From: Reticulascus tulasneorum
Lineage: Eukaryota > Ascomycota > Sordariomycetes > Glomerellales > Reticulascaceae
Direction of reading: 5' to 3'
Length of the DNA stretch: 64,000 bases
Assembly (NCBI GenBank): GCA_001557505.1
Contig: LSAX01000007.1
Location: forward strand, 930,001-994,000
The notes under the pieces are model-generated. The model searched no databases and had not been told where the DNA came from. It was given only the letters and a program-made list of their open reading frames with translations. Positions 22,559 through 34,233 of the stretch are shown here, piece by piece; the stretch's first letter is position 1; the number at the start of each line of letters is the position of its first letter. The translations under genes were made by a program, and so were the position numbers.

Positions 22559-25500
22559 AAAGCTCACTTTTATGTAAGGGGTTCAAGTAGTATTGAAGAA
22601 GACCAGCCTGATTAATGCTAATCGCAGCACTTGGAGCTTTTCCCATCGACTACTCGCGGAATAGATGATCCACACACCCTCAGATTAACTCTTACCTCCA
22701 CCTTCCACATCTGCCCACAGCCCATTCGTCAGTTTGGTCCGAACATAATAGGAAGATTTGACACTCTGCATCTACCATACAGTGTAGACTTCGGGGCTGA
22801 AAGCGAAATTGCGGCTCCTCATTGAGACTTGTGAAGCTTCCCAGCCTTTCGTCTCTTGCACACGTAGTGTTCAAGCGACATGTTTCTTCCTGACGGACTC
22901 ACACCGAGTAATGATCGCTTGTTGGTCAGAGCCTTGCGCGATCTCACATTTCCCAGCCATCGAATACATTGCCCAAGCTCTGAAGCTCGGCCACTCCGTG
23001 GCCCTTGGCAAAATATTTTCCTTCCTTCCCCGCTGGCTGCCCGTTCACTCTGCGGGCCCATCCTGCCGCCATGCCGTTTCTCCAACGCTGGCCACTGAAT
23101 CGCGCCATACTAGGGACACACGAGACACAAAGTACACTTATGCAGTTGGTTCGCGGGGGGTGGCTGGTCCTGGAGAGACACATTCAATAGCTCCTTGTTG
23201 CTGCAGGTGATAGATTAGTAGTAGCATTCGTTGTCGCAGAGATCTTAATTTTGGAGTATTCCCCACCCTATGTAACCAGATTTCGCGATGGGATTAATGG
23301 TATATGCGAGCACGAGAAGCCGGGTAGCTAGGGACACGGGATGACGATGTGTGGGGGGCTTTGTTTATTTCGGAGCCCGGGGCATGAAATCGTGCATCCG
23401 CTCGCTCTTAATCTAGAGATAAACGACCAGCTACGATGTTTGAATCATACTATTTTGCTCGCATATATTCCACTATACTCGGAGGAAAGATGACATTGGG
23501 GAACAACATCGTTCGATTTAGCGCCCAGAAAATCCCGGCCATTCTCGAGGCTCCGTGACATCATCAGCTCTGCTTCCTCAACTGTTCGCACGAAAACACT
23601 CCTCGATTAAATTGCCAATAAATAACTTATCAACTTCAATATGCATTGCGCACTTCAAGAAGCAGCCTGGCACATTACAAAGATTTTATAATCCACTTCC
23701 CGCCCTTCCCCCCCGTGCAGTAGATAGCCAAAAGAAAAAAAAGTCATCTGGAGGGGGCGTGTATGAGTCAACATGTGCAACCGCTTTTCAAGGGAATTCT
23801 GTCCTAAACTGTGGGCGACTAATGGAGCTTGTACTCTCATTGAAAGGTTCATTGGGAGACTGCCGTGCCAATGTAACCCTGTGTTTCCTCCTTTTCTCCT
23901 TGCTACTTTATCGGTCCACTGAGTGGGATGGTGTGCGTGGCCGCATGTCTGGCCGGCTGGCTTTAACCTACCGAAGAACGAACATAACGCATTACCTTAC
24001 AGGCTCTCAGGAAGGGATCGCAGCGATACTTTGTTCAAATTTGCTATGTTTCATCTGTTGCCTATCTGGCCTGGTGCACACCATCGGGCCCGAGCCATGG
24101 GGTGTCGAGACCTCTGACCGAGATTCCTAGCTGTAGCCTGGACACCCTCAGCTAATCTTTGGCTCCTTGATCATAATGCTGCATGAAAAATTCTTTCGTC
24201 GGGGGAGGGACTGCCGAAAGAAACCACTGAATGCTGATCCATTCGCCAGCACCCACCTCCAGCCACCATGCACGAGGACCACTATTTGATCAGTGGATTT
24301 GGAGGAGCGGCAGTGGAATCCTAGCAATAATATGAAGAACGCAGGTTCTCAAGAAATCTGTTCGTTCTTTGGGCCACAGGAGAAGGTCCTGCTGCGGCGA
24401 TGTAAAGGGTCTTGAAGTCTCTTCTTGTGTTTGGCCCAAGTCCGCAGGATGGTGCATCATCCAAAGGTTTTGACGAAACGGGCCACCGCACAGAGTAAGC
24501 GCTCATTTCAGGACCACTAATAGGATGTATCAGTACATATTCAACAGCGGTCTATCCTTACCGGCCACCGAATGGGCCGCGTACTGTTTGGCTGTTCCCA
24601 AGTAAAAGTAGCTATAGCCCCTGTTCTCGCTCTCTTTGCACCCCGTTTATACTTGCTTTTCTTGTACTCCAATTCAGACATTACCGATGACTCTTCATTG
24701 CGTCCAAAATCCTTAGCTGCACAAGGACGACAAGCCATAACATTCACCGAGAAAACACAATAGATCGCTGGTCGCCTCGCGATTCCAAGGGGCCCCGCCC
24801 AACCAGCTTCGGACAGCATGATTGGCCCCCTATCCGTAAGGCAAATGGACAGAGCGTCTGATATCTTGTGAAAACTGAAAAGTAGACAGCCACAGCCACG
24901 CTACTAGACAAGTCTGACTGAGCAGACGCCCGCCCGGTCGACCTGGAGATTGTCAAATCGTTGCCACGATACCCCGGTCCGATATCGACATGCCCCAGGC
25001 TTCCAGAGCACCGAGTCAGCCTACTCTGGCTGTGTCGGACGAGCAGCAACTGCGAACGTCAAAGCGGTGAAGAGATGAAGAGCGGCGGGCTTCAAGGACC
25101 GGGCTTCATGGAGCGAGTTTCCAACAGCGCGTCGGCCCCCTGCCTGGCATCCATCCAAGCTTTGTCGTAGGCCAGTAATCAGCCATACCCTGCCTTCGTA
25201 GGCCTTAAAGGGGTTTGCACACCAGCCACGATAGAGGCTTTCTTACCTCTCCGAGCCCCCTTTTTCAACTTGCACTTGTCCTGGTAGACTCACAGGCTCC
25301 CTCCTGGGCTTCCCCCTGCGCTCCACACGAGTATCACAGACCACGATGGATAGAAGACACGTCCACAGAACGACGCGTTGCTACCCGCAGCGTTCAGTTC
25401 GACTCGAGCCACCGCCTGTCGACGGCCTCCAGGTATAAAAACCACCAGCAGGTCCGCTTCGAGGGGGCGAGAATGAAGCATTCGTTCCTTGTCGATCTGA

Positions 25501-25578
25501 TTTCACACTGCCGACTTTCCTTATCGACGCTTATATATTCGAACATCCATCAAGAGTATCTCAGCGCTTGCACGCATC
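22559..25578. other. Long stretch without a convincing gene
   Basis: About 3 kb. The longest frame (23555-24130, plus, 191 codons) has odd composition with a poly-Lys run from an A-tract and no splice or promoter support. TATA-like boxes at 25434-25440 and 25532-25538 belong to the gene at 25579; a leader frame starting at 25472 overlaps that gene out of frame and would act as an upstream ORF if the distal box is used. Confidence 0.4.
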
Positions 25579-25931
25579 ATGTCTCGGGCTCAGAACCCTA
25601 ATACCACACAGGCGTACTGGTCGGAGGAGGCTTGTGCAGGGAGGTAAGTGTTAACCTCGTTTGATGTGTTGGCCATATACTGAGGTCGGACAGTTACCAA
25701 GGAGCCGTAGGATATATCGATGAGCCGTACACGCAACAAGAAGGCGCCTACTCGGCCGGACACGTTCCTTCAACGAAGATGACCAAGTCGTTTGTGAAGG
25801 ATCAGAAGAGTAACCTAAAGAGGCGCGATAAGTACCACGAGGATCCCAAATCGGCGAGACGAGGAGAAATGAAACGCCTTAATAAAGAGATGAAGGCTAT
25901 AGAAAGCAAGCTTTCTAGCGGCTCGAAGTGA
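25579..25931 (+). CDS. Uncharacterised small basic protein, two exons
   Basis: Exon 1 25579-25643, intron 25644-25693 (50 bp, GTAAGT..GACAG), exon 2 25694-25931. This gives 97 residues; using the alternative acceptor at 25684 adds three residues without changing frame, at the cost of a 41-bp intron. Exon 1 encodes a polar N terminus (MSRAQNPNTTQAYWSEE). Exon 2 begins with a Tyr/Gly segment (SYQGAVGYIDEPYTQQEGAYS) and turns strongly basic (KRRDKYHEDPKSARRGEMKR), ending in a short probable helix (LNKEMKAIESKL). No known family, signal peptide or membrane segment. The phase-2 intron and basic second exon link it to the genes at 521, 5089, 16394, 22086 and 28468. Good codon-level coherence across the splice makes a chance structure unlikely. 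Confidence 0.65.
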
Positions 25932-28467
25932 AACTGGAAGAGAAGTTTGGAGAGCCAGTTCTGGGTATCCTGATGGTAAGATACCCGCCGATATCATACA
26001 ACATGCATACGTACTGACGCATACGTGCAGTAGACTGGGACGGCTATCACTTGATCCTCCTCTTTGTATGATTATTGTCTATGGAGTTGAGGTACTTGCT
26101 CTTGCAACTTGGGGAGAATGGGTCTGCCAGTGCCACATTGAGTCTTGTCTTCAACTTGCATGGAGGAATGCAGACACGCACAGACACACATAAAGAAGAG
26201 ATTTAGCACCTACCATTGCTGTCCCTGCATCTGGCTTGCAGTGCAAATATTAATCGGTCGTAGGTATGCCGTTCGTTGTACATCTTTCGTCTAGCCCGCC
26301 AAGAGACAGTTGGTTTGGGAAAGCCACGAGACCTTATAGACTATGCTAATAGTTCGCTTCAGGGCAGCGTAAGCCACGGAGGATGTTTCTCTTGCCGCCG
26401 AGTGTCGGCAGGAAGCTATCAGGCCTCAAAGCCTTTCTAAGATAGCTCATGCAGCTAGGTCTGCCAGCTGCAACATGCAGGTATTGGAGGTAGCGAATTC
26501 ATTCCGGGAGAAGTCACACTGCGAGTCAATGTAGTAGTACAGTGTTCCCCAATTGGAAATAGACTGCGGGAGCTCCCTTTCTCCAAGTTTTGCTTCCAAC
26601 GCATCCGGCGGGATGCAGGATGCTTGCGGCGATGCGAACAAGGGTCCTCATGCGTGATGTAGGCTTGAGCTCGCAATAGATATCATTGAGACATCTTGCA
26701 CCATTGAAGACATTTGATGTGGTCGCGATTGGATCGGATCAGCGTCTGCTTCACTGAGCTGCACCATCTGGTGCATGGAGTATTTCCCCGCTCAGCCACG
26801 GCGCAAGAAATATCGATAAGTGAAACCCAAAACGAGTTGGCTCCAAGTCCACTGAGGACGGGCCGGGCCTATCTAAGCGAGGACGACACGGCCGAAATCG
26901 TAGATCTTTCAAAGACAGCAGCATGGACCACTCAGTCTGTGGCTGCCACGAGCAGTCTCTGAGCCGATTTCTACATCTGTGCGAAGAGGTCGATAGCCCA
27001 AGCATCTCAAGCACAGACTTTGAATATTTTCCGTACCGATTGTGCCACTGATTTTTGCTTGTTGTCCGCTGCAGTAGGTTGGCGCTTAGCAAAGATGCAT
27101 CCCACCACACCACACCACCACACCACACGTATTCAGCAGCACGCATGATATTCAGTTGTGGCGCTCAATCTGCCATCCCATTTTAGTTCAGTGAAACAGA
27201 TTTGCCAAAAGTTAAGTTCATTAAAGACTGCCCTTCCTTATCGTACGCCCCCGCTTCTTGCATGCAGGCGGATGATGGCCCATGTCGTACAAGAGGGAGC
27301 GGATCCGAGGGACTCGGGATACAGCTGGTCGATCAGTGGGAATTGGGAGGCTGGCACCTGAAAGTTTCCAAGTGTTGGCCCATATGAACTGGCTCCGACC
27401 CCCCCAACGTGCTTTCGAAAGCTGTTCTGCATCTGGGCAGCTTCTCCTCAGAAAGGTTCGTCGTGCTCGACCTGTGAACATCTCTTACGCAATCTGGAGA
27501 TTGAAGCCGGGGCATTCGACTACCAGAGGTCAACCTCGCGATCAGCCGTTTGTACACTTTGGCTCCTAGCGAATTTGCCAAGCCACGACTGCCTTCGCCC
27601 TCTCCACCAGGATGTTGTCTGTTTGGCAGTCCGAGAGTTGAGTTTTTCGATTTTCTTTCCTTTGTCATGTCAACAGCATGGTCGAACATGACGCATGATT
27701 CCTCTGTATCCCTGTTCGACTGATTGCCGTGCTCTTTTCCCATCTCAATGTCTCTTGTGTTTCGGTAAGCGGGCCGGAGTGGCCCAAGAGACCACTTGGG
27801 CACTGGAAGAGACAATGAGTAGTCTCATTGGCTGGGCCCGCTGGTTCTTACGGGCGAACCGTTTGCAAACCACTCTCGCCAGCCAGGCAGACAGACCCAC
27901 GAGAATACGTTCCTTTTCGTATCGTTAATCATCGTACAGAATCTCCGAATAATGCATTCTCAGAAAGACTCGATACCGTACTCGAGCATGAAAGCGCTGG
28001 GCGAAACATTCGAGAGTGTCCATATTCGTAAATGGACCCAAGCACAACAGGTGTCAAACTCTTCTTCCATCTGCAGGAGCAACCCAACACCAGCGAGTTG
28101 CGTCCTTCGTCAGATCGTGTCGAGGTTCTGCCGGTACGCCTTGTTTTTCTCAAAACGGTATAGTCCATCGGCTTTTTGATGGGCTCTCAACCAGCGGCTT
28201 ATCCCTTTCCAGCTCAACGGGTTCGCAGCTGCCTGCTTGGTGCCATCGTGGTGCTCTTTGGTCTGGCCATCAACTGAAAGCCAGGGCTCGTTCTGTCTTT
28301 TGTCGCCACCACATCACCGCCACCTTCTCCTTCTCCTTCTCCTTCTCCTCTCCCATCTACATCAACGCTCGTGCAAGCAACGGCCCCTTCTCCACCGAAT
28401 CGTTACCACAAGAAACACCAGTCTCCTTGGAAAGCCATCAAGCTGACAGCATTTTGCGCGGCCTACA
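25932..28467. other. Intergenic stretch with simple repeats
   Basis: About 2.5 kb without a supported gene. A CACCA-rich microsatellite lies near 27102-27128, and a (CTTCTC)4 tract at 28324-28347 sits in the probable leader of the gene at 28468. Open frames here are short and without family. Confidence 0.45.
28324..28347. repeat. (CTTCTC)4 pyrimidine tract
   Basis: Four CTTCTC units about 120 bp before the ATG at 28468. Pyrimidine-rich leaders of this kind are common just upstream of transcription starts in filamentous fungi. Confidence 0.7.
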
Positions 28468-29277
28468 ATGTCCCACAATAATCATCGCCATCAGGGGCAA
28501 GCCCAATTCTATCCCGCAAATGAGGATTCCTACCAGAGCGCCGAAGACGGCTGGGATTATTGGGCGTCTGGGTATCCAAATCAGTCGCCTTCTGTGCATG
28601 GCTCCCATCCTCAATATCCAGACGATGGGTCATCTGCACCGAACTCGAGAGCACGGAAAGGATCCCGTCAAATGAGCTCGCCAGACTTCTCCCAGTCAGG
28701 GACGCGCTCGCCCAACTATGGTGGCCAAATGGATCCATCGAATCAGCTGGGACAGCAAGCCTATAACAACAGTAATGCGAGTTATGGTGGAGCGTTGCGT
28801 GGCAGCTCGAACATGACGCCGCATTCAAATGGAGTCGACGGCAACCTTTCCGGCAGTACACACGTATCTGTGAGCACCACCCACGGAGATCCGGGAGCAT
28901 CGACGGGGAAGCATGATTATGCCCCAGGCCAGAGCGGTAATGGGGATGATTGTTTCCACGGGTCTTCTTCATCCAGCAGCTCGTCTTTGGACTCCCTATA
29001 TGGAAGTATTCCGTATGTGTTTGAGTATCCCGTGTGAAAGTCGATTATTAACTGGAGGCACAGTTCCGCAACCCAAGCTTTGGACGGAGACAGGGCGAAA
29101 CAGGTGCACAAGGAGCACCGAGCTAAAAAGAGAGGAGCCAAGAAGCACATCCCAGTGCCTCCACCATGTGGAAACGGTTCTGCTGGTCAAATCAATAATG
29201 TGAACGCGCTTATTCCCCTGGCGAGTCATCAGCGCCGTGCGCCGGAACCTTACCCAGAACTCTGGATATCGGATTAG
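28468..29277 (+). CDS. Uncharacterised disordered protein with basic tail
   Basis: Exon 1 28468-29012, intron 29013-29063 (51 bp, GTATGT..CACAG, branch TTAAC), exon 2 29064-29277; 252 residues. Without splicing the frame ends at 29037. The first 182 residues are rich in Ser, Gly, Asn, Gln and His, with repeated SPD/SPN/SPNYG pieces and a run of eight to nine Ser (GSSSSSSSSLDSLYGS). Exon 2 is basic at its start (QVHKEHRAKKRGAKKH) and then Pro/Asn-rich. No signal peptide, membrane segment or known domain. The start (MSHNNHRHQGQ) follows a pyrimidine-rich leader rather than a TATA box. The phase-2 intron and basic second exon match the other family members. Function unknown; a nuclear or RNA-associated role is conceivable from composition but not shown. 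Confidence 0.65.
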
Positions 29278-31215
29278 TCTGATGAATTCGATGAAGGAGG
29301 GAGGGCAAACCTTCTTATGGAACACAGGAGAGTTGCAGTGGCAAACCGTCGAGACTTTCCAGGCACCAGTGAGGTTGGAGAACTCCTCACCGCCAATCGT
29401 TGTTGTTTGTACCTTGACTAATATGGTCTGATATTTGATAGGTAATACGGCTGGTTCTCACACCGACATTTTCATTCTCTTCTCGAAGAATCTCTTTTTG
29501 CTTTTGCTGTCGACGGAATGCGCGAAATGCTTTCTGCCAGCTCCGTTTTCGCACACCTTCTGATTGTATGGCGACTTCAGTGTCACGGAGCTTCCGTGAA
29601 GCTTTCAAGATATGCCCGGCTCTACAAGCTTCCTTCTCACTCTATACCTGTCGCTGAGGCACGGTTTGGCTGGTATATTCGAGGCTACAACTTGCAGTGG
29701 GTGAAAGGTAGGAAAGGTTCGGGCTATAGAAGGATGGGATGCAGAATCGGTGCAGGTGCTGGCGTTAACCCTTAGAGGATGGTTTCCTTTTGACTGTTTG
29801 TGGACCTAGTTGAATGCTTCCAAATTGACAGATCGATTCTAGGCCCTAAGCCCAACTGCTTTTTTCAGGTGTAATGAACCGATGCTTAGGCTGGACTGCT
29901 TTGAACGAGTGCCAATTACATGCGCGCAGCTGAATGGTAGAGCATGACTCGTCCACACCGCATTACGTTGCTAGCAGTATCGGAGCAAACTCTCAGCTGG
30001 ATCTATCGCGTGTTCCAATTGCCGTATTCCAACTGGTTTATACTCCCGGGCTCGTACAGCCTCTGAAGACCACCTATTTGCCATCGACATACGTGTAACG
30101 ATTGGAAATCCATTTCATAGGCGGTTGAATTTTCTTTGAGGCGTTTTGACTCCTTTTCGCCTTCGAGGCCTGAAGCCTCATTCGCTGTCTAGTCGTGGCT
30201 AAGCATGTGTGGCGGCATTTCTTGTCCTGCATAGAATCTTGCCCCTTACGTGGTGGCGATCTGGACCGCTTAAGATCGGCCAGCGCCGTTCGCCACAGAT
30301 GGCCTTCGGCAGGTACAACACGGCATCGCAAATCGAGGAGAATCTTGCCATGGGACAACTGAAGTCTTCACGTGGTTGGTAGTCAGGGATTCCTCGCGGG
30401 GATGGTCGACTTGGCACGGTATGGGATCGGCTTCGACGAGCGGTGGTGGTCTGATAGATTCCGGGGATGCAGTACGCCAATCTCAATCCGTCTAATCTGT
30501 ACACTGCTGAGATTTCATGTCGGACAGGATTTTAGACGCAAGGCAAACTGGCCGCGATCATACGACGTCGTTCGCACAAGGTTATGCTAACCCTGTCTAG
30601 CGGAGGATCTGCCCGTTTCCCCTGGAAGTCACTGCAACTCTCTTTTAAATTAACGTACGCGTATCCCGTTCTTTACGCGTATTCCAATCTGGTCCCCACA
30701 GCGCTAAGACAAAAATTCGAGGTGAGATCGTCGACAGAGATATTTGGCAGGACACTTTGTCTCCAGCGAGGAGCTCAGGCTTCGACGGATGTATCAGGGA
30801 AAGCGTTCACGTTAACAGGATACGTGGCCGTCTGACATGGCCCTGATGTTGCGGACTCGGTTCATGCCAAGTGCATGACTTAGAACGCCACGGCCTTGTG
30901 GCTGAGTACCGTCTCACCTCATACGAGAGCCGGGCTGAGATCGGATGCTTGCAGGCAAGGTCAATCAGAAGTAGGATCGATACCTTCAGCTTGGCTCTGC
31001 AAGTTGCGGCTGAGAGGTTGAAATCGAAGGCCTCAACCTTGTCTCCATGTGGGTGCTACTGGTCCCACCAATGGGATGTTGTGGGACACCACGAGATTGG
31101 CGTCACCGAACGTTCCCAACCTTGAGAGAATCTCATTGTCTTCCCTCATTTCCACTCTTCCTTTAGTCAAGATTCTTTGTAAGATTAGCAAGAAACATCT
31201 CGAGTAGACGTTGTC
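29278..31215. other. Intergenic stretch, no gene seen
   Basis: About 1.9 kb. A segment near 29930-29950 looks like a tRNA D-arm but no T-arm follows. Open frames are short and unsupported. Confidence 0.45.
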
Positions 31216-32023
31216 ATGTCGGGGTTTGCAATCCGTCTCAACGGCAGCTGCGAGGCCACCGCAACGAATTGCGGAGCCGGAGCTGCCCCTTTCAATGTGT
31301 GCTGCCCGCCTGGTGCGTTCTGCTTGAGCCAGTACAATCGCAACTGCTGTTCTACTGCAGCTAATTGCACGGAAGTCCTGGTGCAAAATCCCTATTGCGC
31401 GAATCACACCTGGGATCTGTACGATAATAATGGGTATTTCTGCTGCGAGTCTGGCAAACGGGGCTATGCCGCGACGTTGAGCGACAGCAGTGGATGCGCA
31501 GATGATGACTATCAACTGCAGTCTGGGGAAGTTTTCTTGTATTTGATCAAGCCTGGATCAGGTTTGTTCTGCTAGTCTCTGCGGTGCGCAGGAGTGACGG
31601 GTCTGACTTCGGATACCAGCTTCGACGACTTCGACTTCGGCTTCAACTTCGATATCAACATCGACCTTTTCTCTACCAGCATCATCTACGTCGATACCAG
31701 CACCCACCGCGAGACCTGAATCCGGCCCAGCCTCATCGACGAATGCTGGCCCAATTGCAGGAGGGGTAATAGGCGGCGTGGCGCTCTTTGCCATTATCGG
31801 GTTCCTGGTCTGGTTCTGGCGAAGAAAGCATGCAAAAGACGCCATTGCCGTTCCGGAGCTGTCCAATGACAACACGGTGTACGCTAGTCATCAGCGTGAC
31901 TTCAAGGACGGGTACAGCTCGACTGCTTATCCGCCAGCAGAGCTTGCAGGGACGCACGGGATGAGCGAGCTACACGACTCTCGACACCTTCAACCTACTC
32001 AAAGGATGGAACTACCTGGATAA
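31216..32023 (+). CDS. Cys-rich single-pass membrane protein with Ser/Thr stalk
   Basis: Exon 1 31216-31561, intron 31562-31619 (58 bp, GTTTGT..ACCAG), exon 2 31620-32023; 249 residues. Residues 1-115 form a cysteine-rich domain with paired cysteines (NVCCPPG, NCCST, FCCESG) and N-glycosylation sites (NGS, NCT, NHT). A Ser/Thr-rich stalk of about 40 residues follows (ASTTSTSAST), then a Gly-flanked membrane segment (GGVIGGVALFAIIGFLVWFW), a basic stop-transfer RRKHAK and a cytosolic tail of about 60 residues. This layout is that of fungal surface sensors and related uncharacterised membrane proteins. There is no N-terminal signal peptide; either the single helix drives an N-out (type III) orientation or an upstream exon was missed. 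The acceptor was chosen because an in-frame TGA lies just before it at about 31604. Function unknown; extracellular sensing is an inference. Confidence 0.7.
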
Positions 32024-32721
32024 AGCGTTGGAGGACTGTACTGGCGCCGTGCCGGTTGATTTCTAGGACGGAGTCTTAGTTTGTCAAGAGTTTTATATCA
32101 GGCCGTGCCAGAAGAGCTTTGCCTCGGGAGCGCATGTGATCCTGGTCTGGACCAAGGATAGTTCCCCTCATCCGACAGGCATCGACGTTGAATGTTTATT
32201 AGACCTGAAACGCGATTTGGCATATCAGCGACGAGCAAGCTGGTCCTATTCTCATCATGTATGGTCGTGAGAGTATAAACGCCAGGCAACGCGCACTTCA
32301 CTAGATGAATACATTGATAAGAGTCAGAAATGATGACTCTTTCGCTTCTGTTTGTACGCACACCATATCCCAGGCTTGTGTAGACGCAGTCTTGGTAGTC
32401 GGGTCATCCCGCACGTAGCGGCTGCCTAATGTAGGTAGTTACGCACGGTGAAAGCCAGACACTCGATATACCCCCACCTCGGTGTGAGTCGTATTTCCGA
32501 GTCACTTATTCACAACGTCCGGGACCTCTCCGCAAAGCTTCATTTCACGAGTTTTGCAAATAAATATAATGTTGTCATAAAGCCACTCCCCAAAATACAG
32601 TTCTTACCTCACATCATTCAAAGCCGTGGTGGTGGCGGCAGCTTGCAAATTTCACCCCACTCTCTCCAACAAAATTCAATCTCCAATCACTTCATTCGAA
32701 CAGCGGCCAGTTCAAGACGCA
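32024..32721. other. Intergenic promoter region
   Basis: About 700 bp between two plus-strand genes. It should hold the terminator of the membrane protein gene and the promoter of the cyclase-like gene at 32722. No gene or clear motif is seen. Confidence 0.5.
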
Positions 32722-34018
32722 ATGAGACCTCCAAAACCGACAGAGCTGGATGGCAAGACCGGCGAGGGAGGAGGCCAGCTAGCTCGCGTCGCAATCGCGC
32801 TCGCTGCAGTCACGTCGCAACCTGTACGTATCCGAAACGTCCGGGGCAATAGACCTGGTGGGCGTGGGGGAGGTACGTACGTGGAGGATAATGAAGCCGA
32901 TCATGCGGGAGCTTACGTGTCTTCAAGGACTGAAGTCGCAGCATGTGACATCTATCAAGTGGCTGGCAGACATTACAGCAGCGGACACGGAGGGACTTGA
33001 AGTAGGCAGCAGTACACTCGAGTTCATCCCGCGTCTCGCGCCGACAGAGGTGGAGGGACGGAGTTTCAAAATCGCCGCGGATTCAGGGGCTGCGAGCACG
33101 ATGCTAATTCTGCAGACCCTGCTTCCATTCTTGCTCTATGCTGGTAACGAGAAGGATGAAAGCATCCAACTTGAACTTAGTGGAGGCACGAACGTGAGTT
33201 TTTCTTTATCATATGAGTATCTAGACCAGGTTCTCCTCCCTTTCCTAGAACTTCACTTTGGTATCCAAGTAGAACGGAAGCTCCTGAAGAGGGGATGGAG
33301 CCAAGGCCCACAGAGCGGAGGCTTGGTTTGGATCCGGGTCCAACCACTGAAGCGTGGCCAATGCCTACGACTCGTCGAGCCAGAGAGGAAATACTCCGAT
33401 CCAAAGGACTTTGAAGTCAAAACAATCGACATATCTCTGATCGTACCGGAGCATATGCACCAAGACTTTCAGAACATCCTGGCTGAAGACCTCGGCCGGT
33501 TGTTCCCTGACGCCGACATCAACTTTGCAGTGGTCGAGGACTCGGGCCATGACGCGCGGATCTACACCCTCCTCGTGGCGCGTGCGGAAAGTGGACTGAG
33601 ATGGGGCCGTGACATTTTGTCCTCGATGCCGAAGAAGGGGAAGACCAGAGAGAGGATAGTGGCAACCATCTCGGCAAAGGTGTGCAACGAGCTGCGAGAC
33701 GAAGTCACTAAGCTCGGCGTCTGCGACGAGTATCTGCAAGATCAAATCATTGTGTTCCAGGCCCTGGCTGCAGGAAGAACGAGTTTCCCAAGAAGCGATA
33801 TGCCGGGCGAGGAGAAGCCGGTGGTGGATGTGTTGGGCCAAGCGATGGCCGAGCTCGACATCGAGGAGAGGATGAGGAAAGACAAGGCCCTAGTGCCGTT
33901 TGGGCATGGTTCTATGCACGCGCAAACAGCACGGTGGGTGGTCTCCTCTGTTCTTCCGGCTGTGAAGTGGTATAACAAGGGCATGGTTTGCGACGGCGTC
34001 GGCACAAGCTTCTCATGA
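32722..34018 (+). CDS. RNA 3'-terminal phosphate cyclase-like protein
   Basis: Member of the RtcA family, which converts RNA 3'-phosphate ends to 2',3'-cyclic phosphate using ATP. Exon 1 32722-32872, intron 32873-32927 (55 bp, GTACGT..TCAAG), exon 2 32928-34018; 413 residues. The N terminus shows the family signature LDGKTGEGGGQLARVAIALAA followed by PVRIRNVRG and, across the splice, GGLKSQHVTSIKW. The internal ELSGGTNVSFSLSYEYL segment and the C-terminal HAQTARWVVSSVLP also fit; the His in the latter lies where the family's AMP-accepting His is expected. Length is somewhat above the usual 340-370 residues, mostly through loops (around residues 165-215). The presence of GEGGGQ and the His suggests a true cyclase rather than the catalytically silent Rcl1 rRNA-processing branch; this is inference. 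The gene is convergent with the LRR gene, 215 bp apart. Confidence 0.85.
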
Positions 34019-34233
34019 CACCACCTGCGCCACCTTGAACAAGTTGTAGACTGGCCCAAAACGGCTTGAGTGTCGCCCCTGTATGGAAACGTTACTTAGC
34101 AATTGTGGAAAGCGACACAAAGGTACTAAATAATAACTATTATTGGGTATCTCAGCCCCGAGTCACGTAGATATGGTTTCCTACAATCCTGGCTAGTCAT
34201 ATGCTCCTCGAAATTGTCAAAAATTGGAAGATG

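Noticed and set aside
23555..24130. 191-codon plus-strand frame
   Set aside because: Poly-Lys from an A-tract, no family, no promoter or splice support; composition unlike coding sequence.
28016..28675. 219-codon plus-strand frame
   Set aside because: It covers the pyrimidine-rich leader and overlaps the better supported gene at 28468 in another frame.
29925..29950. tRNA-like D-arm (AGCTGAATGGTAGAGC)
   Set aside because: No T-arm with a GTTCRA core follows within tRNA distance and no acceptor stem pairs.
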